Shown here: one piece after another, positions 7,873 to 16,079 of the stretch
Layout of the letters: the number at the start of each line of letters is the position of its first letter
How positions within the stretch are numbered: the stretch's first letter is position 1
Source of the DNA: Streptosporangium brasiliense
GTDB lineage: Bacteria; Actinomycetota; Actinomycetes; Streptosporangiales; Streptosporangiaceae
NCBI RefSeq assembly: GCF_030811595.1
Contig: NZ_JAUSRB010000001.1
Location: 372,001-436,000, forward strand
DNA length: 64,000 nt
Direction: 5' to 3'
Position numbers and translations under genes: made by a program
The notes under the pieces: generated by a model
Databases searched by the model: none
Seen by the model: the letters and a program-made list of their open reading frames with translations, nothing else
Told to the model about the DNA's origin: nothing

Positions 7873-9996
7873 TCAGGCTCCTCGCGTGAAACGTTTGGCG
7901 GCGGCGACGGCCACGGCGGCCGCCTCCATCGAACGGTAGACGGGGATCCCGGCGCCGGCCGCGATCGCGCGGACCCCGTCCTCGACCCCGGGCGGCGCGC
8001 ACTCGCCGTTCCTGGTGACCAGCGTGATCCTGACCGCCGGCAGGTCCTGCTGGGCCTGGGCGAGGTTGCGGGCGCAGGCGTACAGCGGCTCGGCCGAGCT
8101 CCCGTAGGTGAAGAAGCTCTGCACGTTCACGTGGGCGACGACGTCCGGGTAAGGTCGCCGCGCCACGATCGCCGCGATGGCCTCCCGGACCAGCTCGGGG
8201 CGGCCACGCGGCCCCACCGGGATCTCCAGCGGGTTGGCCAGGGAGCTGCCGACCCCGATCCCGAGCGCCCTCAGCCCGGTCCTCGCCTCCTCCGGCAGCG
8301 CGTCGAGCGAGAGCCCGGCCGCGTCGAACACGTCGGCGGCCAGGACGCTCGCCCCGCCGCTCGGCCCGATCACCAGCACCGCGGAGTCCCCGTCCCCGTC
8401 CTCGCCGTCCGCCGGGACGGCGCCCAGCCGGCCGGTGTGGGACTGGAAGAAGGACAGGGCGCCGATCAGGTCGTCCTGGCTGGTGACCAGGGTGGCGCCG
8501 GTCTGCCCGGCCAGGGCCTGCCAGACGCGTCCGTCGCCGACCATGCCGCCGGTGTGGGAGGCGGCGGCCCGCCGGCCCTGGGCGCTCCGGCCGCCGACCA
8601 GCAGGACGACGGGCAGGCGTCCGCGCACGGACATCAGGGCCTCGAACAGGGCGCGGCCGTCACGCGGGTCCTCCAGATACATGCCGACGGCCGAGGTGTG
8701 CTCGTCGGTGGCCAGCCAGCGCAGCAGCTCGGCCGGGGTCACGTCGGCGGAGTTGCCGACCGTGGCCACCCGGCTGAACGCCAGCCCGCGCCGTTCGCCG
8801 ACCTTGACGACCTCCCCGGCCAGCCCGCCGCTCTGCGAGATCAGCGCCACGTGCCCGGGCGGACCCGGCTCGCCGCCGATGAAGGTCTGGCCGCCGCGCG
8901 GGCTGTAGACACCCATGCAGTTGGGGCCGAGCAGCCGCGTCCCGGCCTCCCGCGCCGCCCGGACCAGCTCGGCCTCCAGTTCGGGCGCGCCCGCCTCCCC
9001 GAACCCGCCGCTCATCACCTGGACGAACGGGATGCCGCCCGCCTGCCGTACGACCTCGGCGCACCTCGCGGCGGGCACGGCGACCAGCGCGTAGTCGGCG
9101 TCGGCGTCGGCCAGCACCGGTACGGCCGGCACGCCGTCGATCTCATCCGCCTCCGGGTGCACCGCCACCAGCGGCACCCCGGTGGCCCGGTAGAACTCCA
9201 GGAACATGTTCCCGAAGTTCGGCCGGCTGGTGGACGCCCCCACGACGGCCACGGCGCGGGGCTCGAACAGCGCCGTGAAGTCGGTCCCGGCCGCCGGGGC
9301 GGCCGGCGGCTCCGCGCGGGGCTCATCCGGGATGTGCCGGGCGTCGACCGCGACGACGCCCTGCCCGGTGGCGATCACCGGGTTGAGCTCGAACTCGCCG
9401 AGCTCCAGCCGCTCCCACAGCCCGCCGGCCCCGCCGAGCGTGAGCAGCAGCTTCACCAGGGCGTCCAGGTCCACGGCCGGGCGGCCGCGGTAGCCGTGCA
9501 GCAGCCGCGCGCCGCGCAGGGAGGCGAGCATCCGCCGGACGTCGGTCTCGGAGACCGGGCACAGGCACACCGCCGTGTCACGCAGGGCCTCGGTCCAGAC
9601 GCCGCCCAGCCCGGCGAGCAGGACGGGCCCGAACCCCGGGTCGCGGACGGCGCCGACGATCAGCTCGACCCCCGGCGCGGCCTGCTCCTCGACCAGGAAG
9701 CCGTCCGGGGTGATGCCCTGGGCGAGGAGCCCCTCCAGCATCCCGGCCGCGGCCTCGGCGGCCTCGGCGGGCCCGCCGAGCGCCAGCCGTACCGCGCCCG
9801 AGTCCGATTTGTGGACCAGCCCGGCCCCGAACGCCTTGAGCACCAGCGGCGGGGTCAGCCCCTCGGCCGCCGCGGCGACCTGCCCGGCGGAGGCGGCCGT
9901 GGCGCCGCGCGGTACCGGCACGCCGGCCTCCCGCAGCAGCGCCTTGACCTCGTGCTCGGGGAGCGCGGCCGTCGTCAGGGGGTCGGGCCCGCTCAC
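7873..9996 (-). CDS. NDP-forming acyl-CoA synthetase (fused ATP-grasp and CoA-binding domains)
   Basis: 707 residues from GTG 9996, which overlaps the preceding stop as GTGA and has GGAGGGGG in front. The ATP-grasp half (~1-235) comes first: LKAFGAGLVHKSDSGAV, GVELIVGAVRDPGFGPV, ELNPVI. The CoA-binding/ligase half follows (~250-705): FEPRAVAVVGAS, LGPNCMG, SQSGGLAGEV, and the swivelling phospho-histidine motif AASHTGG. This order (beta before alpha) is the reverse of classical archaeal ACD enzymes. The reaction is acyl-CoA to or from acid plus CoA with ATP. It is the second CoA-activating enzyme in this operon. Confidence 0.85.
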   Translation of the reverse strand: MSGPDPLTTAALPEHEVKALLREAGVPVPRGATAASAGQVAAAAEGLTPPLVLKAFGAGLVHKSDSGAVRLALGGPAEAAEAAAGMLEGLLAQGITPDGFLVEEQAAPGVELIVGAVRDPGFGPVLLAGLGGVWTEALRDTAVCLCPVSETDVRRMLASLRGARLLHGYRGRPAVDLDALVKLLLTLGGAGGLWERLELGEFELNPVIATGQGVVAVDARHIPDEPRAEPPAAPAAGTDFTALFEPRAVAVVGASTSRPNFGNMFLEFYRATGVPLVAVHPEADEIDGVPAVPVLADADADYALVAVPAARCAEVVRQAGGIPFVQVMSGGFGEAGAPELEAELVRAAREAGTRLLGPNCMGVYSPRGGQTFIGGEPGPPGHVALISQSGGLAGEVVKVGERRGLAFSRVATVGNSADVTPAELLRWLATDEHTSAVGMYLEDPRDGRALFEALMSVRGRLPVVLLVGGRSAQGRRAAASHTGGMVGDGRVWQALAGQTGATLVTSQDDLIGALSFFQSHTGRLGAVPADGEDGDGDSAVLVIGPSGGASVLAADVFDAAGLSLDALPEEARTGLRALGIGVGSSLANPLEIPVGPRGRPELVREAIAAIVARRPYPDVVAHVNVQSFFTYGSSAEPLYACARNLAQAQQDLPAVRITLVTRNGECAPPGVEDGVRAIAAGAGIPVYRSMEAAAVAVAAAKRFTRGA

Positions 9997-11567
9997 GCCC
10001 CCTCCAGGAGGTGCAGGTACCTCTCCCGGATCTCCCGGCGCAGCAGCTTGCCGGGTCCGCCGGAGGCGTCCTGGAAGTGGGGGAGCTCGTCGGCGACCAC
10101 GATGCGGTCGGGCCGCTGGTGCTCGGGCAGCGACTCGGCGAGGGCGACCGCGAGCTTCGACGGGTCGAGGGAGTGCCCGGACCGGGCGACCACCGCGAGC
10201 AGGATCCGCTGCTCGGCCGCGGCCTGGCCGTCGACGTGCGCGGGCACGCCGACCGCGCCGGCCTCGGCCACGCCGTCCAGTGCCACCGCGGCCTCCTCCA
10301 CCGTCGAGGGCTGCGACCAGGCGCCGCCCTTCAGGATCGCGTCCTCGCGGCGGCCGAGCACGGTCAGGTTGCCGTCCTCGGCCAGGACGCCCAGGTCGCC
10401 GCCCACGTACCATTCGCCGCGCAGCACCTCGGCCGTCTTGTCGGGGAGCCGGTCGTAGCCGGCCATCCGGTGCGGCCCGGCGAGGTTGATCTCGCCCACC
10501 TCGCCGACCACCCGGTCGCCGGACGGCCCGGTGATCCGTACGGCGTTGCCGGTCCTCGCCCTGCCGGAGGAGCCGAGCGGCGTGCTGCCGTCGTCCACCC
10601 GGCCGAAACAGGTGTAGGGGGCCTCGGTCTGGCCGTAGTAGCAGTAGACGCCCGCGCCGGGCAGTCGCTGCCGCATCCTGGCCAGCAGCGCCGCCGGGAG
10701 CGCCTCGCCGCCCAGCATGATGACCCGCAGGGACGACAGGTCCACCCCGTCGTGGTCGTCGGCGCCGAGCAGCGCCGCGTAGAACGACGGGATCTGCGAG
10801 ACGTGGGTGACCCTCTCGCGGGGGACCACCTTCAGGAAGTTCGCCGGCCCCCAGTCCTGCTCCAGCACCAGCCGCATCCCCGCGTACAGCGCCGGCCCGA
10901 CCAGCGCGGGGAAGCCGATGCCCCAGATGATCGCTCCGGTGCCGAGCACCGAGTCCTCGGCGCGCGGCACGTCCAGCCAGATCCGTGCGGTCGCCAGCGA
11001 CGAGGCGTGCGTGTGGATCACGGCCTTCGGCAGGCCGGTGGTCCCCGAGGTGTAGTAGAGCGCGAGCGGGTCGTCCCCGGAGCCCTCCGGCGGGAACGCC
11101 TCCTGCGGGGCGTCGGCGGTCAGCGCGTCCAGGTCGACGGCCTCCTCGCCCGGACCGCCGACCTTGATCCAGGTGGTGACGGCGGGGAGCCGGGGGCGGA
11201 TCTCGGCCACCGCCCGCTCCACCGTGGAGTCGTAGACGAAGGCGGTGGCGCCGGAGTGCGCGACGACCGCCTGCAGGGTGTCCACCGGCCAGTACGGGTT
11301 GAGCGCCGCGGTGACCGCGCCCAGCTTCGCCGCCGCCAGGTAGACCTCGGCCACGTGCAGTGTCTCGTTGAGCAGCGCCGCCACCCGCCGCCGCGGCCCG
11401 ATCCCGGCCGCCGACAGGGCGTGGGCGCGCCTGTCGACGGTCCGGTCGAGCTCGGCGTAGGTGAAGCTCCGTTCGCCGCAGTAGGTCAGCGCGACCCGGT
11501 CCGGGGTGCGCAGGGCGTTGGCGGTGAGGATGGCGTAGGCGTAGTTGCCGTAGGGGGATCGCGCCAT
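9993..11567 (-). CDS. AMP-dependent acyl/aryl-CoA ligase
   Basis: 524 residues with all ANL motifs: the P-loop YYTSGTTGLPKAVIHTH (~residues 168-184), GGEALP, YYGQTEAP, YVGGDLGVL and the hinge GRREDAILKGG. The C-terminal catalytic lysine motif is altered: the usual PxxxLPRTxxGKxxR appears as ELPHFQDASGGPGKLLRR, still with a GK. It makes an acyl-CoA from a carboxylic acid via an acyl-adenylate. ATG 11567 follows GGAGG at a good distance. A 161-base purine-rich gap (11568-11729) separates it from the VOC gene, so an internal promoter is possible. The stop overlaps the next start (GTGA). Confidence 0.85.
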   Translation of the reverse strand: MARSPYGNYAYAILTANALRTPDRVALTYCGERSFTYAELDRTVDRRAHALSAAGIGPRRRVAALLNETLHVAEVYLAAAKLGAVTAALNPYWPVDTLQAVVAHSGATAFVYDSTVERAVAEIRPRLPAVTTWIKVGGPGEEAVDLDALTADAPQEAFPPEGSGDDPLALYYTSGTTGLPKAVIHTHASSLATARIWLDVPRAEDSVLGTGAIIWGIGFPALVGPALYAGMRLVLEQDWGPANFLKVVPRERVTHVSQIPSFYAALLGADDHDGVDLSSLRVIMLGGEALPAALLARMRQRLPGAGVYCYYGQTEAPYTCFGRVDDGSTPLGSSGRARTGNAVRITGPSGDRVVGEVGEINLAGPHRMAGYDRLPDKTAEVLRGEWYVGGDLGVLAEDGNLTVLGRREDAILKGGAWSQPSTVEEAAVALDGVAEAGAVGVPAHVDGQAAAEQRILLAVVARSGHSLDPSKLAVALAESLPEHQRPDRIVVADELPHFQDASGGPGKLLRREIRERYLHLLEGA

Positions 11568-11729
11568 TGTGGCCTCCGGTCGAGAGGGCGAGGAGAGGAC
11601 GCAGCGGGACGGGCGGAGCTCGGCGGGGTGGGAGCGGACGCCGGGTGAGGGCCCGGGGTCGGAGTGGGCTCAGGAGACGGCTCGGAGGGAGGAGGGGTGG
11701 GGAGGGTGCTCGGTAGGGGATGAAGGGTG

Positions 11730-12071
11730 CTAGCGGGATGAGTAGAGGACGAAGACGTTCCCTGACGGGTCGCGGAGGACGGCTCTGATCTCGTGCGGCC
11801 CGGTCTCGGGCCCGCGCACCACCTCCGCGCCCGCCCCGGTCAGGTCCTGTACGGCCCGCGCGAGGTCGTCGACCTTGTAGGACGGCGCGGTGACCTCTCC
11901 GGTCACCCGCTCCTCGGCGGCGACCAGCGCGACCGTGGCGCCCCCTCCGTCCAGGGCCGCGAACCGGTCGCCGTCGCGGAAGCGCACCGCCAGGCCGAGC
12001 GTGCCGGAGTAGAAGGCGATCGCCTTGTCCAGGTCGTCGACGGGGATCAGGACGTTGCCGAGCTTGCTCAT
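11730..12071 (-). CDS. VOC/glyoxalase-fold protein
   Basis: 113 residues with two beta-alpha-beta-beta-beta halves: LGNVLIPVDDLDKAIAFYSG at the start, and AVLRDPSGNVFVLYSS at the end with the typical D-P-x-G-N turn. A metal-binding Glu/His pattern is not clear, so the class (dioxygenase, epimerase or binding protein) is open. The start ATG 12071 overlaps the stop of the Zn-ribbon gene (ATGA). Small VOC proteins in such operons often act on ring-opening or epimerisation steps. Confidence 0.7.
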   Translation of the reverse strand: MSKLGNVLIPVDDLDKAIAFYSGTLGLAVRFRDGDRFAALDGGGATVALVAAEERVTGEVTAPSYKVDDLARAVQDLTGAGAEVVRGPETGPHEIRAVLRDPSGNVFVLYSSR

Positions 12072-12430
12072 GTCGGTCTCCAATGGGGTAGGTCGTCGAC
12101 GAAAGTCACGCATACCGGCATGCCGATCCACACCCGCTCCGGTGCGCAGTCCACCACCCGGCCGAACGCCCTCACCCCCTCGGGCAGGTCGATCCAGGCC
12201 AGCACGTACGGCTCCCGCCCCCGGAACTCCGGGACGGGCGAGCGGTGCACCACGGTGAAGGTGTGCACGCGTCCCTCGCCCGAGACGGGCTCGTAGGGAA
12301 GGTCGGCGCCGCCGCAGTGGGGGCACTCGGGAGCGGGCAGGTGCACCCGCCGGGCGCAGGCCGTACAGCGTTGAATGACCAACTCGCCGCGACGGCAGGC
12401 ATCCCAGTAGGTGAGCGTGTCACTGGTCAT
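12068..12430 (-). CDS. Zn-ribbon/OB-fold protein (DUF35 type, thiolase or hydratase partner)
   Basis: 120 residues: an N-terminal rubredoxin-like zinc ribbon with CTAC (~22-25) and CPHC (~36-39), then an OB-fold (GRVHTFTVVHRSP, PYVLAWIDLPEGVRAFGRV). DUF35 proteins partner with thiolase-like aldolases (Ltp2/ChsH2 systems) or MaoC hydratases in steroid side-chain degradation. Here it leads the operon, and no thiolase is adjacent. The cysteine-less thiolase-like gene at 54100 is a candidate partner. ATG 12430 lies 7 bases behind the shared promoter/operator, so initiation is probably leaderless. Confidence 0.8.
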   Translation of the reverse strand: MTSDTLTYWDACRRGELVIQRCTACARRVHLPAPECPHCGGADLPYEPVSGEGRVHTFTVVHRSPVPEFRGREPYVLAWIDLPEGVRAFGRVVDCAPERVWIGMPVCVTFVDDLPHWRPT

Positions 12431-12436
12431 CGATCG

Positions 12437-12455
12437 CCAAGCTAGCGCACGCTTG
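12437..12455 (-). promoter_or_regulatory. Leaderless promoter/operator of the Zn-ribbon-led operon
   Basis: Read on the minus strand it is CAAGCGTGCGCTAGCTTGG, differing at one base from the element at 848-866. It contains the palindrome AGCGTGCGCT and a TAGCTT -10-like hexamer just before ATG 12430. It occupies the 31-base gap behind the kinase gene. Confidence 0.6.
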
Positions 12456-12461
12456 TTTTAC

Positions 12462-14492
12462 TCACAAGGTGCCGTCCTCCGCGGATCCGTCCGGGACCGG
12501 CCCGCCGTCGGGGGGCCACTCCGTCCCGGAGGGGTCGGGGTCCGGTCCCGGCCCGCAGGGCGGGAGGTCGAGCCGCGCGTCGCGGGAGCGCGTGCCGCTC
12601 CCGGGGACGGTGGTGACCGTCACCACCCGGTGGACGTAGACGCCGCAGCCGGGCGGCGCGGCGAACTCCACGGCGACCTCGCGTGTGTAGTCGGTCCGGC
12701 CGGACAGCTCCAGCACCTGGACGCCGCTGGTGGACCCGCCCTCGCCGCCGACGACCTTCTGGGTGGACTCCAGCCTCACGGTCACCGCCGAGGTGCCGCC
12801 GGTCCGCACGCGGAGGCGGACCGTGGCGCCGTCGAAGGAGACGATGTCCACGCTCTCGACCGGAGGCGGCGGGCACGGGCCGCCGCTGACCCGCGCGGTG
12901 CGGCTGCGCGGGCCGCCGGCGGCCTGGGGCGAGGTGGAGACCGTGACCCGCCGGTAGAGGGTCTGCCCGCAGGCCGGGGCGGTGAAGGCGTGCGGGACGC
13001 TCCGGGAGTGGGAGCCGGCCCCGGTGAGGGTGAGGCTGTACGGGGGCGCCTCGGCGAGCCGGGCGGGGTCCGGCCCCTCGGCGAACCCGACGCTCAGCAC
13101 GACCTCCGCCGCGGTGGAGGCCCGCAGGGCGATCGTGGCGCCGCCGGCGTCGATCCCGGTGATCGCCAGGCCGCTGACCGCGTGCGCGGGCGGCGGCGTC
13201 CCCGTGGCGGTCGGGGCGGGCGTCCCGGAGGGGGTCCGCGAGGGGGCCGAGGTCGGGCGGTCGGGGCGGCTGGGGTGGGCGCTCCGCGACGAGGGCGTGG
13301 CCCGGCCGATGGAGGCGCTCCGTGACGGCCCGGGGGTGGCGACCGGCTCCGGCGGAGGCGATCCCGGGTTCTTCCCGGAGGGCGCCTTCCCGGTGGAGGT
13401 CCTCCCGGTGGACGCCGGCGGATCCTCGGCGCCGGGCGGGCGCTGCTCCGGAGTGAAGATCGTGCCGGTGGAGAGCCGGTCGGGGGCCCGGTCGGCGGCG
13501 ACCAGGCCGACGGTGACCGCGACGGCGATCACCGCGGCCCCGGCCACGACCCGCGGGCCCAGCCGGGGGCGGCGTATCGTGCCCATGCGGCCGGCCACGC
13601 GCCGCGCGACCGGGACGCCGGGCCGGGGCGAGGAGCCGGCCAGCGGGAAGGTCAGCGCCAGCAGCGTGGCCGGCTCGGCCAGGTGCCGCCGCCCGCGCTG
13701 CTCCCACCCCGGCCCGTAGGCCGCCGGCGCGGCCGCCTCCAGCTCCGCGACGAACGCGGGGGCGGTCGGCGGCCGGTCCGCCGGGTCCTTGGCCAGGCCC
13801 CGGGCGACCAGCTCCCGCACCGAGCCCGGCACCGCCTCCAGCGGGATCGGCGCCGTCCGGTGCCGGCGCATGAGCACGGCGGGGTGGTCCGTCCCGTACG
13901 GCGCGCGCCCGGTGAGGCACTCGAAGAACACGCACGTGGCCGCGTAGACGTCGCTCGCCGGGCCGGCCGGGGCCCCGGCCCACCGCTCGGGCGCGAGGTA
14001 GGCCGGGGTGCCCGCGGGCATGCCCGCCTCCCCGGCCGGGGCGGCGATGCCGAGGTCCGTCAGCTTGGCGGTGCCGTCCGCCTGGACCAGCACGTTCTCC
14101 GGCTTGCAGTCGTGGTGCGCGATCCCGGCGGCGTGGGCGGCGGCCAGGCCCGCCAGTGAGTCCTTGAGCACCACCAGCGCCGCCTCGGGGCTGGTGGTGC
14201 CGTGCGCGGACAGGACCTTCCGGAGCGCGACCCCGTCCACCAGCTCCATCACGAGCGCGGCGTCGAGCACGTCCTCGTAGTACTCGTGGAGGCGGACCAC
14301 GTGCGGATCGCGCAACTCCACCATGACGCGCGCGTCCTCGCGCAGGCGCGCCATGGCCCGGGGGTCGTCCCGCAGCGCCGCGTCCAGATATTTGATGGCC
14401 ACGTAGGCGCCGGTGGGGGCGTAGGTGGCCAGCACCACCCGGCCGCTGCCTCCGGCGCCGAGCTCTCGCACCTCGTGGTATCCCGGAACCAT
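12462..14492 (-). CDS. Transmembrane Ser/Thr protein kinase with an extracellular sensor-like region
   Basis: 676 residues. The kinase domain (~1-255) has the glycine loop LGAGGSGRV, the lysine in AIKYLD, catalytic loop HHDCKPENVL (usual HRDxKxxN) and DLG in place of DFG. The linker is followed by a membrane helix at ~310-332 (VVAGAAVIAVAVTVGLVAA), a Pro/Ser/Thr/Gly-rich stalk (~335-440) and two similar beta-rich repeats. Each repeat ends in a TLYRRVTVST or VYVHRVVTVTT strand followed by RSRxAR. The essential Lys, Asp and Asn are kept, so activity is plausible. The outer repeats may bind cell-wall or protein ligands. ATG 14492 was taken as start because the glycine loop begins soon after it. 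Confidence 0.85.
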   Translation of the reverse strand: MVPGYHEVRELGAGGSGRVVLATYAPTGAYVAIKYLDAALRDDPRAMARLREDARVMVELRDPHVVRLHEYYEDVLDAALVMELVDGVALRKVLSAHGTTSPEAALVVLKDSLAGLAAAHAAGIAHHDCKPENVLVQADGTAKLTDLGIAAPAGEAGMPAGTPAYLAPERWAGAPAGPASDVYAATCVFFECLTGRAPYGTDHPAVLMRRHRTAPIPLEAVPGSVRELVARGLAKDPADRPPTAPAFVAELEAAAPAAYGPGWEQRGRRHLAEPATLLALTFPLAGSSPRPGVPVARRVAGRMGTIRRPRLGPRVVAGAAVIAVAVTVGLVAADRAPDRLSTGTIFTPEQRPPGAEDPPASTGRTSTGKAPSGKNPGSPPPEPVATPGPSRSASIGRATPSSRSAHPSRPDRPTSAPSRTPSGTPAPTATGTPPPAHAVSGLAITGIDAGGATIALRASTAAEVVLSVGFAEGPDPARLAEAPPYSLTLTGAGSHSRSVPHAFTAPACGQTLYRRVTVSTSPQAAGGPRSRTARVSGGPCPPPPVESVDIVSFDGATVRLRVRTGGTSAVTVRLESTQKVVGGEGGSTSGVQVLELSGRTDYTREVAVEFAAPPGCGVYVHRVVTVTTVPGSGTRSRDARLDLPPCGPGPDPDPSGTEWPPDGGPVPDGSAEDGTL

Positions 14493-14615
14493 TCAGTCCC
14501 CCTCCGAGCGCCGTCGCTTGTTCGACGGTCTCACCCCGGTGGCCGGTTGTCATGGTCGGCGAACTTTGCCGGACGGTGACGGGGTGGTGGGCCCGGGTGA
14601 CGGGCCGGGCCGCGT

Positions 14616-14651
14616 GTTAGGCTCTGGCCGATAACCAAGCAAGCGCTCGGG
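14616..14651 (+). promoter_or_regulatory. KstR2-like promoter/operator of the isochorismatase-fold/SDR operon
   Basis: GTTAGGCTC at 14616-14624 provides a -10-like TTAGGCT. It is followed by ATAACCAAGCAAGCGCTCGG, whose 14638-14651 part matches the KstR2 consensus AnCAAGnnCTTGnT with two mismatches. The same order, GTTAGGCTC then TNACCAAGCAAG, occurs on the minus strand at 17396-17426. GGAGG follows before ATG 14666. Confidence 0.55.
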
Positions 14652-14665
14652 CGTTTGGAGGCCGT

Positions 14666-15286
14666 ATGCCGGTCGATCTGGGGTCACTGGCCGCACCGGG
14701 GCACAGTGCGGTGCTGGTGATGGAGATGCAGCGCGGGGTCGTCGGCGATCTGGCGAGATTTCCGGATCTGGTGGAGGTGTGCGCGCGGCGGAACGTGGTG
14801 GCCAACGCCTCCTCGGTCCTGAGCGCGGCCCGGGCCGCCGGGATCCCGGTGGTCCACTGCACCGCCGCCTTCCGCGCCGACCGGGCGGGGTCGCACACCG
14901 CCAACTGCCCGTTCATCACCGCCCTGCTCAAGGACCCCGCGCACATGCTGGAGGGCACCGGCGCGATCGAGGTCCTGCCTGCGCTGCTCGACCCGGGCGA
15001 CCTGGAGTCGCGCCGCTACCACGGCTTCTCACCCTTCACCGGGACCTCGCTGGACACGACCCTGCGCTCGCTCGGCGTCTCGGCCGTCGTCGCGGTCGGG
15101 CTCTCCCTCAACCTCGGCATCCCCGGGCTCGCCCTGGAGGCCGTCAACCTCGGCTACCGGGTGGCGGTGGTGACCGACGCCGTGGCCGGGGTCCCCGACG
15201 ACTACGCGCAGGCCGTACTGGACAACACCGTCGGCCTCCTGGCCGCGCGGGTGACCGCCGCCGATCTCGTGGAGGTCTGGAGATGA
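14666..15286 (+). CDS. Isochorismatase-fold protein lacking the canonical catalytic triad
   Basis: 206 residues with the cysteine-hydrolase Rossmann-like fold: AVLVMEMQRGVV near the start, AAGIPVVHCTAAF, the FSPFTGTSLDTTLRSLGVSAVVAVG core and GYRVAVVTDAVAG. In active members the first strand ends in Asp, a Lys follows the middle strand and the nucleophile is Cys. Here these positions align to Glu20, Arg116/117 and Gly151 (GLSLNLGIPG). So it is either a non-catalytic binding protein or uses different chemistry. ATG 14666 has GGAGG seven bases upstream. The downstream SDR overlaps its stop, so the two act together. Confidence 0.7.
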   Translation: MPVDLGSLAAPGHSAVLVMEMQRGVVGDLARFPDLVEVCARRNVVANASSVLSAARAAGIPVVHCTAAFRADRAGSHTANCPFITALLKDPAHMLEGTGAIEVLPALLDPGDLESRRYHGFSPFTGTSLDTTLRSLGVSAVVAVGLSLNLGIPGLALEAVNLGYRVAVVTDAVAGVPDDYAQAVLDNTVGLLAARVTAADLVEVWR

Positions 15287-16077
15287 TGGAGGGCCTGCGG
15301 CTGGACGGCCGTACCGCGGTGGTGACCGGCGGGGCCGGCGCGATCGGCGCGGCCATCTGCCGCGACCTCGCCTCGCTCGGCGCCCGGCTCGTCGTGGCCG
15401 ACGTGGACGGGGCGGGCGCCGCCGGGATCGCCGACGAGCTGAACAGCCAGTCGCTGGGGCTGGGCGCGAGGGCCGGGGCGCCGAGCGGGCCCAGGGCGCC
15501 GGCCACGGCGCTGCCGGTGGATCTGACCGACCCGGGCTCCATCGCGGAGTTCTGCGGCGGCGCCGGGGCGCCCGACATCCTGGTGCACGGCGCCGGGGTG
15601 TCGGTCGTCGAGCCGTTCGCCGACAGCGACCCGGCGGACTGGGACCTGATGTGGCGGGTCAACCTGCGCGGTCCGATGCTCCTCACCCGGCTGCTGCTGC
15701 CCGGGATGACCGGGCGCGGCTGGGGACGCCTGATCTTCATCTCCTCCGACGGCGCGCGGGCCGGATCCGGCGGGGAGGGCGCCTACGCCGCGACCAAGGC
15801 CGGGCTGTTCGGCCTGGCCAAGACCCTCGCCCGGGAGACCGCCCGGGCGAACGTGACCTCGAACGTGGTCTGCCCCGGGCCCACCGACACCCCCATGCTC
15901 CGCCGCGTGGACGCCGACCGGCCTGGGCTGGTGGACAAGCTGACCCGGAGCGTCCCGCTGCGCCGCCTCGGCACCCCCGAGGACGTGGCGGGCCTGGTCG
16001 CCTACCTCTGCACCGACAGGGCCGCCTACATCACCGGCCAGATCATGTCGGTCAGCGGCGGCATCACGATGCATTGA
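15283..16077 (+). CDS. Short-chain dehydrogenase/reductase
   Basis: 264 residues from ATG 15283, overlapping the previous stop; a second ATG follows at 15286. Motifs are TGGAGAIG, ADVDG after strand 2 (NAD preference), HGAG in place of NNAG, IFISSDG with the catalytic Ser, AYAATKAG with Tyr and Lys, and CPGPTDTPM. An insertion of about 15 Gly/Ala/Pro-rich residues (~50-68) lengthens the region after strand 3. The KstR2-like promoter and pairing with the isochorismatase-fold protein suggest oxidation of a hydroxyacyl-CoA or alcohol in the same pathway. Confidence 0.82.
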   Translation: MMEGLRLDGRTAVVTGGAGAIGAAICRDLASLGARLVVADVDGAGAAGIADELNSQSLGLGARAGAPSGPRAPATALPVDLTDPGSIAEFCGGAGAPDILVHGAGVSVVEPFADSDPADWDLMWRVNLRGPMLLTRLLLPGMTGRGWGRLIFISSDGARAGSGGEGAYAATKAGLFGLAKTLARETARANVTSNVVCPGPTDTPMLRRVDADRPGLVDKLTRSVPLRRLGTPEDVAGLVAYLCTDRAAYITGQIMSVSGGITMH

Positions 16078-16079
16078 GG

